Below are positions 1-8,072 of a stretch of DNA of 51,949 nt, piece after piece. Each line of letters opens with the position of its first letter. Within the stretch, counting starts at the first letter, position 1. A program made the position numbers and the translations under genes. The notes under the pieces are model-generated. The model searched no databases and was not told the DNA's origin. It worked only from the letters and a program-made list of their open reading frames with translations. Origin of the DNA: Acidimicrobiia bacterium (GTDB lineage Bacteria > Actinomycetota > Acidimicrobiia > Acidimicrobiales > Aldehydirespiratoraceae); the NCBI GenBank assembly GCA_022820805.1, contig JAJEEV010000018.1, positions 1-51,949 on the forward strand, given 5' to 3'.

Positions 1-107
1 ACAACCACCAGCGGCTGCACACCCATCTCGGCGACGTCCCGCCGACAGAGTTCGAGGCGGCCTACGCTGCCCGAAGACCCGACCAACAAACGGTTGGAAA
101 CCAATAA
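1..107 (+). CDS. IS3-family transposase OrfB, C-terminal fragment
   Basis: In frame from base 3 the sequence encodes about 34 residues, beginning NHQRLHTHLGDVPPTEFEAA and ending with TAA at 105-107. The NHQRLH segment followed by a G-x-x-P-P-x-x-[FY]-E motif is the usual C-terminus of the DDE integrase (OrfB) of IS3 elements, which catalyses cut-and-paste or circle-forming transposition. The catalytic DDE core lies off the left edge, so whether the element is intact cannot be judged. Confidence 0.8.
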   Translation, partial: NHQRLHTHLGDVPPTEFEAAYAARRPDQQTVGNQ

Positions 108-138
108 ACCGACCCTCCAAGAAAGCCAGGGCGGTTCA
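1..138 (+). mobile_element. 3' end of an IS3-family insertion sequence
   Basis: The window opens inside an IS3-family element. A transposase C-terminus ends at 107. About 30 bp later the sequence GACCCTCCAAGAAAGCCAGG followed by GCGGTTCA stops at 138. Read on the other strand this begins TGAACCGCCCTGGC, the typical terminal inverted repeat of actinobacterial IS3 elements. The other end and the target-site duplication lie outside the window. The element sits inside a broken minus-strand gene whose remaining frame stops being protein-like exactly at the IS border. Confidence 0.8.
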
Positions 139-369
139 AACTCGATCGCCTGGCGGGCATTGAACAAGATGGGGAAGATCAAGACGTCCTGATCCCGGCC
201 CGACGCTGCGCGTTCCAGCAGGAGTGTTGTCGCTAGCTCGTATCCGTGCTGGTAGGCGACCCAGTCAGGTCCGAGGTTACATCTGCGCGTTCGCGCGCCA
301 AGGTCCTCCGCCGACTGCCTGCAGGAGACTCATGCCCGTTTGGGGCCAGGCGCGTTCATCTCCTGTCAT
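139..369 (-). pseudogene. Broken gene downstream of SIR2, frameshifted and cut by the IS
   Basis: A minus-strand reading starts at ATG 369 and runs to a TAA at 277-279. One base out of frame, a clearly protein-like stretch continues (GPDWVAYQHGYELATTLLLE, later ILFNARQAIEF) until it meets the IS end at 138/139. The pattern of an aromatic-rich Y..GY..A segment followed by P-I-L-F-x-x-R-Q-x-I-E resembles alpha-helical HEPN-like proteins, but I cannot assign a family with confidence. It lies about 60 nt downstream of the SIR2 gene in the same orientation, so it was probably the second gene of that operon. Two lesions, an apparent single-base frameshift and the insertion, suggest it is dead. Confidence 0.5.
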
Positions 370-428
370 GATGTCGCTGACGGGACTGTGAGCTGGATGC
401 GTTCGCCTCGCCCATGCGGTCTCACTTG

Positions 429-2162
429 CTAGATCCGGAATCGGTGAAATATCCCCCGGTAGCTCCCTAGGTGCTCGCGGTAGGTGTCGCCTGTTTGTGT
501 GAGGTGGTCGTAGCTGTCGAAGAGTCCTGCTGCGACGAGGGTCTGTGCATGGCGTTCGACCGCTGTTCTGGGCGAGAAGTCAGTCGCCGCGACACCGCTG
601 TACACCCGAGGTGGGGGAGCTTCGCCGCTGTTGTGAGCGGCGTGTGCGATGGCCATGAGGTAGGCGACCTGGTCGAAGATGTCCTCTTGTTGTTCGGGGT
701 GCGGTGCGATGTCAGACATCACCGGACGGAGAACGCCCAGCAGGCGGTCGGGCACAGGGTTGTTCCTGCGCATCGAATCCTGGCCGAGTGCTCGGTAGAC
801 GGGCTCGTTGCCGAAGGCTTCCCACTCGCTGGCGGCGACGGCCAGCGGCTCAAGACGCGTGTGTTCTCGGACCATGATCTCGCCTAGGGCGCGAGCGATC
901 GGGTCGATCCTGTCTACGGCGAACGCTCCGACTCCCAGCGCATAAATCGCCAGCAGGGTCGGGTAGCGCTGCATGTCGACCAGACACTTATCGCCGGCGC
1001 CGCTGCGGGGCCGGGTCGCGAGCCGTCCTATACAGCCGACCCACAACTGGTCGTGCTCGGCGGTGTCAGAGAAGAACGCGCCGGTGGCCAGCAGCTTCAT
1101 CAGTCCAGCGGCCGCCTGTTCGTAGACCGCCATCCGGTCGAGGTACGCCCCCAAGTCAGACTGTCTGCCCATGGGCAGGTCGCTGATCTGGTCGATCACG
1201 GCGTCGGTCTCGCTGGTCACCAGGTCATGGAGCCTTATCCGCTGTGTTGGGTCTGGCAGGTGTCGCTTGAGTCGGGCGATGGCGACTGCCGTGTCGAGGG
1301 GCCGCTGGTCGGCGGCGTCCGACAACGCCTGCACCATCTCTGCCAGTTCGCCCATAGCGGTGTCGGCGTCTTGGATCTGGACAGCGATCGCGCCGCGGTT
1401 GCCGATGATCTGCTGGGCATGTGGTGTTGGCGCGTCGCGGTGCAGCCAGTAGGCCGCGAACCGGCGGTTGGGGGAGCTCAGGATGCGCTCACGGAGCGCC
1501 GTGTCCCAGGTCCCGGACCAGCCACATACGACCAGCCCGTACTGGTCGAACACTGCGTCAAGCAGGCGGTTGATCGGCTCGTCGTAGCCGGCCAGTTCCT
1601 CCACGGTGTTGCGCAGGTCGGTTGACAGGTAGTCGCCGTGGACCTTGATGATGGTGCACGGGCTGTGCACCATCGGCACGGCCCCATCTGCGTGCTGTGG
1701 ACTTGAGATCACGCTGGGATTGACCCCGGCCTCCACCAACGCGGTCTCGAGCAGACGGTCGAGATTCGTTGTGATGATGACCCTCACATATCCGGCAGCG
1801 ACGAGTTGAGCGATCGCGTGGTGCGCCCTGGTGGGGACCTTCAACCCGTCTTCTTGCTCCTGTGGTGTGGGCTCGAAGAACTCCGACAACAGGCTCAAAC
1901 GGTCAGCCTGCGACGGGGCCAGCTCCTCGATGATTGTGGAGTAGTCGGGCTCACCTCCAACTTGCTCGCGGTACCAGGCGACTGGATCGTCGCCCGCTTC
2001 TTGCTGCCGAAGCACCGCGAGACGCCGGATCAGCTCAACCATCACCCCCCAGCCGCTAGGCACGCCAGCGCTGACGCTGATGCCGGATCCCAACAGCAGC
2101 GCGAACATTCCCGGTCCAGCATGGACACTGGAAGCGAGCGACACCATCGGGCCGGCGGTCAT
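429..2162 (-). CDS. SIR2-domain protein, putative NAD-hydrolysing defence gene
   Basis: The 577-residue protein has an N-terminal SIR2-like (SIR2_2 type) NAD-binding domain. The nucleotide-binding loop is GSGIS at 25-29 followed by SAGVP. A TTNLD motif carries Asn133, and KVHGDY carries His175. These are the residues that act in NAD hydrolysis by bacterial defence sirtuins such as ThsA. The remaining ~300 residues are mostly helical and unrecognised, possibly a sensor region. A TAGGTT box lies 6 nt before the ATG, so the transcript is probably leaderless. GC content is visibly lower than in neighbouring core genes. Its place between an IS and tRNA-Ser, next to integrase-arm-like repeats and a broken downstream gene, suggests island-borne antiphage defence. 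NADase activity is inferred from family knowledge, not shown here. Confidence 0.75.
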   Translation of the reverse strand: MTAGPMVSLASSVHAGPGMFALLLGSGISVSAGVPSGWGVMVELIRRLAVLRQQEAGDDPVAWYREQVGGEPDYSTIIEELAPSQADRLSLLSEFFEPTPQEQEDGLKVPTRAHHAIAQLVAAGYVRVIITTNLDRLLETALVEAGVNPSVISSPQHADGAVPMVHSPCTIIKVHGDYLSTDLRNTVEELAGYDEPINRLLDAVFDQYGLVVCGWSGTWDTALRERILSSPNRRFAAYWLHRDAPTPHAQQIIGNRGAIAVQIQDADTAMGELAEMVQALSDAADQRPLDTAVAIARLKRHLPDPTQRIRLHDLVTSETDAVIDQISDLPMGRQSDLGAYLDRMAVYEQAAAGLMKLLATGAFFSDTAEHDQLWVGCIGRLATRPRSGAGDKCLVDMQRYPTLLAIYALGVGAFAVDRIDPIARALGEIMVREHTRLEPLAVAASEWEAFGNEPVYRALGQDSMRRNNPVPDRLLGVLRPVMSDIAPHPEQQEDIFDQVAYLMAIAHAAHNSGEAPPPRVYSGVAATDFSPRTAVERHAQTLVAAGLFDSYDHLTQTGDTYREHLGSYRGIFHRFRI

Positions 2163-2230
2163 GCAGCGAACCTACCCCCCGGCCGCTCCTATACGTTGCG
2201 ACCTAGGAGTTCGCGACTGAACCCCGGTCC

Positions 2231-2268
2231 TGTCAAGCTCCGTGTCAAGTTCCGCTGTCAAGTTCCGC
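2231..2268. repeat. Tandem 12-13-bp repeats, possible integrase arm sites
   Basis: Three head-to-tail copies of TGTCAAGYTCCGC occupy 2231-2242, 2243-2255 and 2256-2268, with a degenerate TTGTCGGAA after them. Close by, two spaced GTGTCAG words occur on the other strand between 2284 and 2313. They lie about 95 bp from the 3' end of tRNA-Ser, on the side where an integrated element would sit. Arrays like this are typical arm-type binding sites of tyrosine integrases, but no integrase gene is visible in the window. Confidence 0.45.
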
Positions 2269-2362
2269 TTGTCGGAATGCTGCCTGACACCATAACTGAC
2301 ACCACACCGGTAGTGGATCAGCAAAAGCCCAGGTGAAAGGGCATTTTTGACCCATGTCTGAG

Positions 2363-2447
2363 CGGAGGGTATGGGATTTGAACCCATGGAGGCTCTCGCC
2401 TCACACGCTTTCCAAGCGTGCCCATTCGGCCGCTCTGGCAACCCTCC
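2363..2447 (-). tRNA. tRNA-Ser (anticodon GGA)
   Basis: The reverse strand folds into a class II tRNA of about 85 nt. The acceptor stem is GGAGGGT/ACCCTCC with discriminator G, the anticodon loop CTTGGAAAG gives GGA, there is a long variable arm, and the T loop is GGTTCAAATCC. No CCA is encoded. Its 3' end points to the left, toward the SIR2/IS region, the expected side for an element integrated into the tRNA 3' end. Confidence 0.95.
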
Positions 2448-2513
2448 CCGACCCGGCGCAGCGGGTACGGACCCGCGAGGGTATCGTGTGTGCACCAGCG
2501 CCCGTTTCGGGGC

Positions 2514-2619
2514 GTGACGGCCGGGTCCTGTGCAACGGGTGCCTGTGAACCGGGTCAGGGCCGGAAGGCAGCAGCTCTCAGCAGTACCGCCCGGGTGCCG
2601 CAGATCGCCTGGCCGTCAC
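2514..2619 (+). ncRNA. ffs: Signal recognition particle RNA (4.5S type)
   Basis: The segment contains the SRP domain IV signature GGGTCAGGGCCGGAAGGCAG followed by CAGC. The termini GTGACGGCC (2514-2522) and GGCCGTCAC (2611-2619) pair perfectly, giving a single ~106-nt hairpin of the usual size for bacterial small SRP RNA. A TATCGT box at 2482-2487 could be the -10 element. Its place just upstream of dnaX is the common actinobacterial arrangement. The RNA scaffolds Ffh and FtsY in co-translational membrane targeting. Confidence 0.9.
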
Positions 2620-2717
2620 TCCCGGGAACGGGCGCCGGCGCGCCCGCGGCCAGGGCGGGGCCACAAGTCGGCCGCGAAGCGGCGGGCTGTCGGAGTCCAC
2701 GTCTAGAGTCCACACCG

Positions 2718-4787
2718 GTGGCCTACCAGTCCCTCTACCGCCGCTACCGGCCCCAGAAGTTCAGCCAGATCAAGGGCCAGGACCACGTCGTGCGGGCCCT
2801 GCACACCGCCGTGCGCGACGACACCGTCGGCCACGCCTACCTCCTGCACGGACCGCGGGGCAGCGGCAAGACCTCCACCGCCCGCGTGCTCGCCAAGGCG
2901 CTCAACTGCACCGACCTCGGCGACGACGGCGAGCCGTGCTGCCACTGCGAGTCGTGCGTGTCGATCCAGGAGGGCCGATCATTCGACCTCCAGGAGCTCG
3001 ACGCCGCCTCCAACAACAAGGTCGACGACATGCGGACCCTGCTCGAGCGGGTCAACCTGGCCTCGCCGGGCCGGGCCAAGGTGTACCTGCTCGACGAGGT
3101 CCACATGCTCACCGCCGGCGCCGAGAACGCGCTGCTCAAGACCCTGGAGGAGCCGCCCGCCCACGTGACATGGGTGCTGGCCACCACCGAGCCCCACAAG
3201 GTGGTGCAGACCATCCGCAGCCGCTGCCAGGTGTTCGAGCTCGGGCTGATCGCCTCCGACATCATGTCGGACCACCTCCGCTACGTCGTCGCCGATGCCG
3301 GACTGGACGCCGACGACGAGGCCATCGACCATGCGGTCGCCGCCGGCGGCGGCTCGGTGCGGGACACGCTCACCGCTTTGGAGCGGGTGGTTGCCGGCGG
3401 CGGGACAGCCGACCTAGACGCCTCGACCGACGCCGTCCTCGCGGCAATCGCCGAAGGCGACCGGGCCGGCGCGCTCTCGGCCGTGGGGGACGCCATCGGC
3501 AGGGGACGCGATCCCCGAACGATCGGCGAGATGGCCCTGGCCGGGCTGCGCGACGCCTTCCTCACCGCGATGGGCGACCCGCCCGACCGCCTGTCCGAGC
3601 ATGAACGGGCTAGAGCCGCCGACCTCGCCGGCCGCATGGCGCCCGCAGCCATGACCCGATCGCTCGAGACGCTGGGGCGGGCCCTCATCGACATGCGGCA
3701 GGCCCCCGATCCCCGGATCGACATCGAAGTGGCTCTGGTCCGGCTCTGCCAGCCCGACGAGGATCGGTCGCTCGAGGCGCTGGCCCAGCGCGTTCGCCAG
3801 CTGGAGGCCCGCCTCGACGGCTTCGCCGGGCCCGGGCCGCCCGCTCCGGGCCCGACGGTGGCCCGCCCGGTGCCAGCACAGCCCTCCGGCGCCCCAGCGC
3901 CGTCCGCGGCGGCCGGGGAGGCCCGCTCGGAGCAGTCAGTTGACCGGGGCGAGGACGCTCGGGGTGGGGGAGCGGCGGCTGCCGCCCGGGAGGCCCTCTC
4001 GGAGCAGCGAGCCTCAGCGGCCGCCGCGTCGCCCGCGCCCGCTCCCGCAGCCGCCTCTGGCGGGGGTCGCGCCTCGGCTGCCCGTCGAGCCCTTGAGGAG
4101 CAGCGGGCCTCTGCAGCCCCAGGGCCGGCGCCGCCCGTATTCGCGCCTGTCTCCACCCGCGGCCCTGAGGCTTCGGGGCCGCCGCCGGTGCCGGTGCCCG
4201 ACCTGGCCTCCATGCGCCCTCGCAGCCCGACCGAGGTGGTGGAGTTGGCCCGCAAACACCTGTCGCTGGAGCGGCCGTTCGTGGTGGCCAGGGCCATGGA
4301 GTTGGAGCCGGACCAGGACCGCCGGCGCGATCCGGCCCAGCTGCAAGCGCTGTGGCAGGACCTGCTGCAACAGGCGCGCAACACCCCCGCGGAGCCGGCT
4401 CCGGACGCGCCGACGCCGGACGCGCCGACGCCGGCCGGAGCGTCCGGAGCCGATGCACCGCTGATTCAAGCTGCCGGCCAGCCGGAGCCGGCGCCCGGGC
4501 CGGGGGACCGGCCGGAGCCGCCGTCCGAGGCACCGCGGTCCGAGGCACCGCGGTCGGGGGTGTCGTCGCCGCCCGGGGCGCCGCCTCCGGCCGAACCGGA
4601 ACACGCGCCTGCGCCGTCAGACCTTGGCGACGAGGTGGACGGGTTCGACCTCGCTGAACTCGACGCCCTCGACGAGGCGCCCAGCCACGCCCACGACATC
4701 GAGAAGAAGATCAAGTCGGCGTTCCCCGGCACCCAGTTCGCGGTGCTTCCCGACCCCGACGAAGAGCACGGCGAGAGCGACACGTGA
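2718..4787 (+). CDS. dnaX: DNA polymerase III gamma/tau subunit
   Basis: This is the clamp-loader ATPase of the replisome (689 aa). It begins [14 protein letters not shown] and has a Walker A motif [10 protein letters not shown] (about 42-51). A four-Cys zinc module follows ([17 protein letters not shown]). Next come the Walker B motif LLDEVHML and the sensor/SRC arginine-finger motif TIRSRCQ. After residue ~360 the protein becomes Pro/Ala/Glu-rich with three degenerate A-R-x-A-L-x-E-Q-R-A-S-A-A repeats, then a tau-like C-terminal domain. GTG at 2718 is preferred over longer frames, which would run through the SRP RNA and tRNA; a TAGAGT box sits 8 nt upstream. No slippery A-run for a gamma frameshift was seen. 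It is 13 nt from recR. Confidence 0.95.
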   Translation: MAYQSLYRRYRPQKFSQIKGQDHVVRALHTAVRDDTVGHAYLLHGPRGSGKTSTARVLAKALNCTDLGDDGEPCCHCESCVSIQEGRSFDLQELDAASNNKVDDMRTLLERVNLASPGRAKVYLLDEVHMLTAGAENALLKTLEEPPAHVTWVLATTEPHKVVQTIRSRCQVFELGLIASDIMSDHLRYVVADAGLDADDEAIDHAVAAGGGSVRDTLTALERVVAGGGTADLDASTDAVLAAIAEGDRAGALSAVGDAIGRGRDPRTIGEMALAGLRDAFLTAMGDPPDRLSEHERARAADLAGRMAPAAMTRSLETLGRALIDMRQAPDPRIDIEVALVRLCQPDEDRSLEALAQRVRQLEARLDGFAGPGPPAPGPTVARPVPAQPSGAPAPSAAAGEARSEQSVDRGEDARGGGAAAAAREALSEQRASAAAASPAPAPAAASGGGRASAARRALEEQRASAAPGPAPPVFAPVSTRGPEASGPPPVPVPDLASMRPRSPTEVVELARKHLSLERPFVVARAMELEPDQDRRRDPAQLQALWQDLLQQARNTPAEPAPDAPTPDAPTPAGASGADAPLIQAAGQPEPAPGPGDRPEPPSEAPRSEAPRSGVSSPPGAPPPAEPEHAPAPSDLGDEVDGFDLAELDALDEAPSHAHDIEKKIKSAFPGTQFAVLPDPDEEHGESDT

Positions 4788-4800
4788 TGCGACTGGCAGC

Positions 4801-5409
4801 GTGAGCTACTCCAGCGCGGTCCAGGAGTTGATCGATCAGCTGGGACGCCTCCCCGGAATCGGTCCCAAGTCGGCCCAGCGGGTGGCGTTCCATCTGCTCA
4901 AGGTGCCGGCCGAGGATGCCAACCGCCTGGCCCGGGCCATCTCGGAGGCCAAGGAGCGGGTTTCGTTCTGCCCTCGTTGCTTCAACCTGTCCGAGCAGGG
5001 CGGCGAGTGCGCCGTGTGCCGGGACCCCAAGCGCGAGTCCACCACCGTCTGCGTGGTCGAGGACGCCCAGGACGTGGTGGCCGTCGAGCGCACCGGCGAG
5101 TTCGGCGGCCGCTATCACGTGCTGCAAGGGGCCTTCAGCCCGATCGACGGCGTGGGCGTCGATCAGCTTCGCATCAAGGAGCTGCTGGCCCGGGTGACCG
5201 ACGAGGACATCGAGGAAGTGATCGTGGCCACCAACCCCAACCTCGAGGGCGAGGCCACCGCGATGCTGATCCACCGGTATCTCAAGCCTGCCGGCGTGCG
5301 GGTGACCCGCATCGCGAGCGGGCTCCCCGTGGGAGGCGACCTCGAGTACGCCGACGAGCTCACCCTGGGCCGGGCCTTCGAGGGCCGCCGCTCACTCGAG
5401 GAGGCCTGA
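4801..5409 (+). CDS. recR: Recombination mediator protein RecR
   Basis: At 202 aa it has the normal RecR length. An N-terminal helix-hairpin-helix ([19 protein letters not shown]) is followed by a C4 zinc finger ([18 protein letters not shown]). A Toprim domain ([19 protein letters not shown] to about residue 175) carries the [11 protein letters not shown] motif, and the ending is [18 protein letters not shown]. RecR works with RecO and RecF in loading RecA at gapped DNA. GTG 4801 gives the standard start. The usual ybaB/ebfC gene between dnaX and recR is absent here. Confidence 0.95.
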   Translation: MSYSSAVQELIDQLGRLPGIGPKSAQRVAFHLLKVPAEDANRLARAISEAKERVSFCPRCFNLSEQGGECAVCRDPKRESTTVCVVEDAQDVVAVERTGEFGGRYHVLQGAFSPIDGVGVDQLRIKELLARVTDEDIEEVIVATNPNLEGEATAMLIHRYLKPAGVRVTRIASGLPVGGDLEYADELTLGRAFEGRRSLEEA

Positions 5410-5488
5410 CCTCCGCGCCCCGGCGCGACAGCCGGCGACGAGAACCCGGCAGCCCAGGTCCGCTCGGAGCGTGCGGTAGATTGCCGCG

Positions 5489-5887
5489 ATGCTCACCGAG
5501 ATCGACCATGTGGCCATAGCCGTGCGCGATCTCGACGCCGCGATCGCGTGGTACCGGGACGCTCTCGGCGCCGAGGTCGAGCATCGTGAGACGGTGGAGC
5601 ACGACGGCGTGGAGGAGGCCCTGCTGGCAGTGGCCGACAGCTACGTGCAGCTGATCTCGGCCACCCGGGACGACTCTCCCGTGGCCAAGTTCCTCGCCAA
5701 GCGGGGCGAGGGCCTGCACCACATCGGCTACCGGGTGCAGGACTGCGCGGCCGCGCTCGAACGGATGGTGCAGGCCGGGGCGACCCCCATCGACAAGGCG
5801 CCGAGGCCGGGCAGCCGCAACACCACCATCGCGTTCATCCACCCCAAGGGGTCCTTCGGCACCCTGATCGAGCTGGTCGAGGAGTAG
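5489..5887 (+). CDS. mce: Methylmalonyl-CoA epimerase
   Basis: A 132-aa single-domain vicinal-oxygen-chelate protein interconverting (2R)- and (2S)-methylmalonyl-CoA in propionate and odd-chain or branched-chain catabolism. The sequence begins with the diagnostic IDHVAIAVRDLDAAIAWYRD. Metal ligands include His in DHVAIA, Gln in YVQLIS, His in GLHHIGYRV and the C-terminal Glu in LIELVEE. A TAGATT box ends exactly 6 nt before the ATG, indicating a leaderless transcript. The carboxylase beta gene at 18.1 kb would feed the same pathway. Confidence 0.93.
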   Translation: MLTEIDHVAIAVRDLDAAIAWYRDALGAEVEHRETVEHDGVEEALLAVADSYVQLISATRDDSPVAKFLAKRGEGLHHIGYRVQDCAAALERMVQAGATPIDKAPRPGSRNTTIAFIHPKGSFGTLIELVEE

Positions 5888-5900
5888 CGGGGCGAGCGCG

Positions 5901-6764
5901 GTGCGGGTGCACCTGGTCGACGGCACCTACGAGCTGTTCCGCTTCCATTACGCCAAGTCGAACCGCGACCCGCGCCGGGGCGCCCAGCGGGGTGTGCTCA
6001 ACTCGATGCTCGACCTCGTCGCCGGGGGCGCCACCCACATCGGCATAGCCACCGACCACGTGATCGAGTCGTTCCGCAACGAGGTGCTGGCCGGCTACAA
6101 GGACGGCAGCGGCGTCGACCCCGACCTGAAGGCCCAGTTCCCTGAAGTCGAGGAGCTGCTGGAGCTGGCCGGCTTCACGGTATGGCCCCAGATCGAGCAC
6201 GAGGCCGACGACGGGCTGGCGTCGGCCGCGGCGGTGGCCGCCGGCGACCCCCGGGTGGAGCAGGTCCTGATCTGCACGCCCGACAAGGACCTGGCCCAGT
6301 GCGTGACCGCCGACGGCCGGGTGGTGCAGTACGACCGGCGCCAGCGGGTGCTCTACGACCAGGCCGGGGTGATCGACAAGTTCGGGGTGCCGCCGGCGTC
6401 GATCCCCGACTACCTGGGCCTGGTGGGCGACTCGGCCGACGGGTTCCCGGGCCTGCCGGGCTGGGGGGCCAAGTCGGCGGCCACGCTGCTGGCCCGGTAC
6501 GGCCACATCACCGCCATCCCGTTCGACTGCTCGCAGTGGGACGTGCAGGTTCGTGGCGCCCCCAAGCTCGCGGCCGCGCTGCGCGACGGCTTCGAGGACG
6601 CGCTCCTGTACCGGCGCATCGCCACTGTGGAGTTGGGCGCTCCCGTGTCGGCCAGCGTCGACGAGATGGAGTGGCGCGGCCCCCGCCCAGGCCTCGACGA
6701 GCGCTGCGCCTCCCTAGGCGCCGAGCGCCTCTCCGCCCGGGCCCACCAACTGGCCGCGTCATAG
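5901..6764 (+). CDS. 5'-3' exonuclease, PolI N-terminal-like (FEN family)
   Basis: This 287-aa stand-alone protein resembles the 5'-nuclease domain of DNA polymerase I. An N-terminal HLVDGTYELFR holds the first metal-binding Asp. EHEADD (about 98-103) and TPDKDLAQCV (about 129-138) carry the acidic cluster. A helix-hairpin-helix follows with GLVGDSADGFPGLPGWGAKS. It would cut flaps or RNA primers during repair and replication. The GTG start lies 13 nt after mce. The protein is shorter and more divergent than mycobacterial homologues, so its substrate is uncertain. Confidence 0.88.
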   Translation: MRVHLVDGTYELFRFHYAKSNRDPRRGAQRGVLNSMLDLVAGGATHIGIATDHVIESFRNEVLAGYKDGSGVDPDLKAQFPEVEELLELAGFTVWPQIEHEADDGLASAAAVAAGDPRVEQVLICTPDKDLAQCVTADGRVVQYDRRQRVLYDQAGVIDKFGVPPASIPDYLGLVGDSADGFPGLPGWGAKSAATLLARYGHITAIPFDCSQWDVQVRGAPKLAAALRDGFEDALLYRRIATVELGAPVSASVDEMEWRGPRPGLDERCASLGAERLSARAHQLAAS

Positions 6765-6806
6765 GACGGCCTGTCCGGCCGGCGGGTCCTGTCGCCGGCG
6801 CGCCCT

Positions 6807-6824
6807 GGCGGCGCGAGCGCCGCC
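6807..6824. terminator. Perfect GC hairpin between convergent genes
   Basis: GGCGGCGC and GCGCCGCC form an 8-bp perfect stem around a GA dinucleotide, lying between the exonuclease and ligC stop codons. No T-tract follows on either side, so intrinsic termination is only a suggestion. Confidence 0.35.
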
Positions 6825-6873
6825 ATTGCTTGCCCCGACGCCACCCCCCGGCCTGACTGGTTGCGTGCGCTTG

Positions 6874-7944
6874 CTAGGCCGACAACACCTCGCTCAGGCC
6901 GATGGCCGCGGGCACCTCGACCTGATCGAAGTTGCACGACTCGGGGGTGCGGTCGGGGCGCCAGCGCACCATGCGGGTGGTGCCCCGGAACCGGCCGTTG
7001 AGCATGGCCTCGTACTTGACCTCGGCCACCAGTGCAAGGCGCAGCGGTACCCACGGCTGCTGCCGGCGCTGACCCGACCACCGGTTCGGGGTGCCCGGCA
7101 TGACCGTGCCCTCCGCATGGGCGGCCGGGTCCATCCACTCCGACCACGGGTGCTCGCCGGGATCGGCCAGCACGTAGGGCGCCAGCTCGCCGACCAGCTC
7201 CCGGCGGCGCTGGGCCGTGAAACTGGTGGTCACCCCGCAGTGTTGCAGGCGACCCTCCGAGTCGTGCAGGCCGACCACCAGTGACCCCACGCCCTCGCCG
7301 TCGGTGTGCATCCGGTACCCGGCCACCGCAACGTCCACGGTGCGGGTGTGCTTGACCTTGAACTGCGAGCGCTTGTTGGGCAGGTAGGTCCCGTCGCGGG
7401 GCTTGGCGATCAACCCGTCGAGGCCGGCTCCCTCGAAACGCTCGTGCCACCGGCGGGCCAGGTCCCGGTCGAGTGTGGAGGGGGCCAGGTGCACCGGCGC
7501 GCCGAAGGCGCCCGCCATGGCCTCCAGCACGGCCCGCCGGTCCCGGAACGGCTCGGCCATCAGGTCGGCGTCGGCCACCGCCAGCACGTCGAAGGCGATG
7601 AACTGGGCCGGAGTCTCGGCCGCCAGCCGGTTGATCCGGCTCTCGGCCGGGTGGATCCGCTGCTGGAGGGCGTCGAAGCCGAGCCGGTCCTTGACGCTCA
7701 CGATGATCTCCCCGTCGACCACCGCCCGGTCGGGAAGCGAGGCCTTGACCGGCTCGATCAGCTCGGGGAAGTAGCGGGTGAGGGGCCGCTCGTTGCGGCT
7801 GCCCAGCTCCACCTCGTCGCCGTCGCGGAACACGATGCAACGGAAGCCGTCCCATTTGGGCTCGAAGGCGAGGTCGCCGTCGGGGATGCCGCTGACCGCC
7901 TTGGCCAGCATCGGCTTCACCGGCGGCATCACGGGCAGGTCCAC
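6874..7944 (-). CDS. ligC: ATP-dependent DNA ligase, LigC-like
   Basis: A 356-aa single-polypeptide ligase starting MDLPVMPPVKPMLAK, the usual LigC N-terminus. The adenylated lysine is Lys30 in motif I (EPKWDGFR). Other nucleotidyltransferase motifs are SRNERPLTRYFPEL (III region), VDGEI and FIAFDVLA (IIIa), GLDGLIAKP (IV) and QFKVKHTRTVDV (V). An OB-fold follows. It seals nicks using ATP, a backup to NAD-dependent LigA and active in excision repair in mycobacteria. GTG 7944 was chosen because it restores the family N-terminus and has a TAGGCT box 7 nt upstream. It is divergent from the epoxide hydrolase. Confidence 0.9.
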   Translation of the reverse strand: MDLPVMPPVKPMLAKAVSGIPDGDLAFEPKWDGFRCIVFRDGDEVELGSRNERPLTRYFPELIEPVKASLPDRAVVDGEIIVSVKDRLGFDALQQRIHPAESRINRLAAETPAQFIAFDVLAVADADLMAEPFRDRRAVLEAMAGAFGAPVHLAPSTLDRDLARRWHERFEGAGLDGLIAKPRDGTYLPNKRSQFKVKHTRTVDVAVAGYRMHTDGEGVGSLVVGLHDSEGRLQHCGVTTSFTAQRRRELVGELAPYVLADPGEHPWSEWMDPAAHAEGTVMPGTPNRWSGQRRQQPWVPLRLALVAEVKYEAMLNGRFRGTTRMVRWRPDRTPESCNFDQVEVPAAIGLSEVLSA

Positions 7945-8072
7945 AGGCCCGAGCCTAGGTTGCCGTTCTTGACGTAGTTGTGCTCGCCAGACCGGCACAG
8001 CCACGTCAAGAACGCGCCCCACGAGCGTGCGGCCCGGCCTCCGCCGCCGGACCTCTGCGTACGATGCCGGTC

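Noticed and set aside
2418..2717. Upstream extension of the dnaX reading frame (789 aa)
   Set aside because: The added codons run through the 5' part of tRNA-Ser and all of the SRP RNA; the family N-terminus begins at GTG 2718.
3281..4384. 367-codon minus-strand frame inside dnaX
   Set aside because: Arg/Ser/Ala-rich and antisense to the dnaX Pro/Ala linker; no protein features.
2718..4787. Programmed frameshift producing a short gamma form of DnaX
   Set aside because: No A-rich slippery heptamer with a following structure was found; a proteolytic route cannot be excluded.
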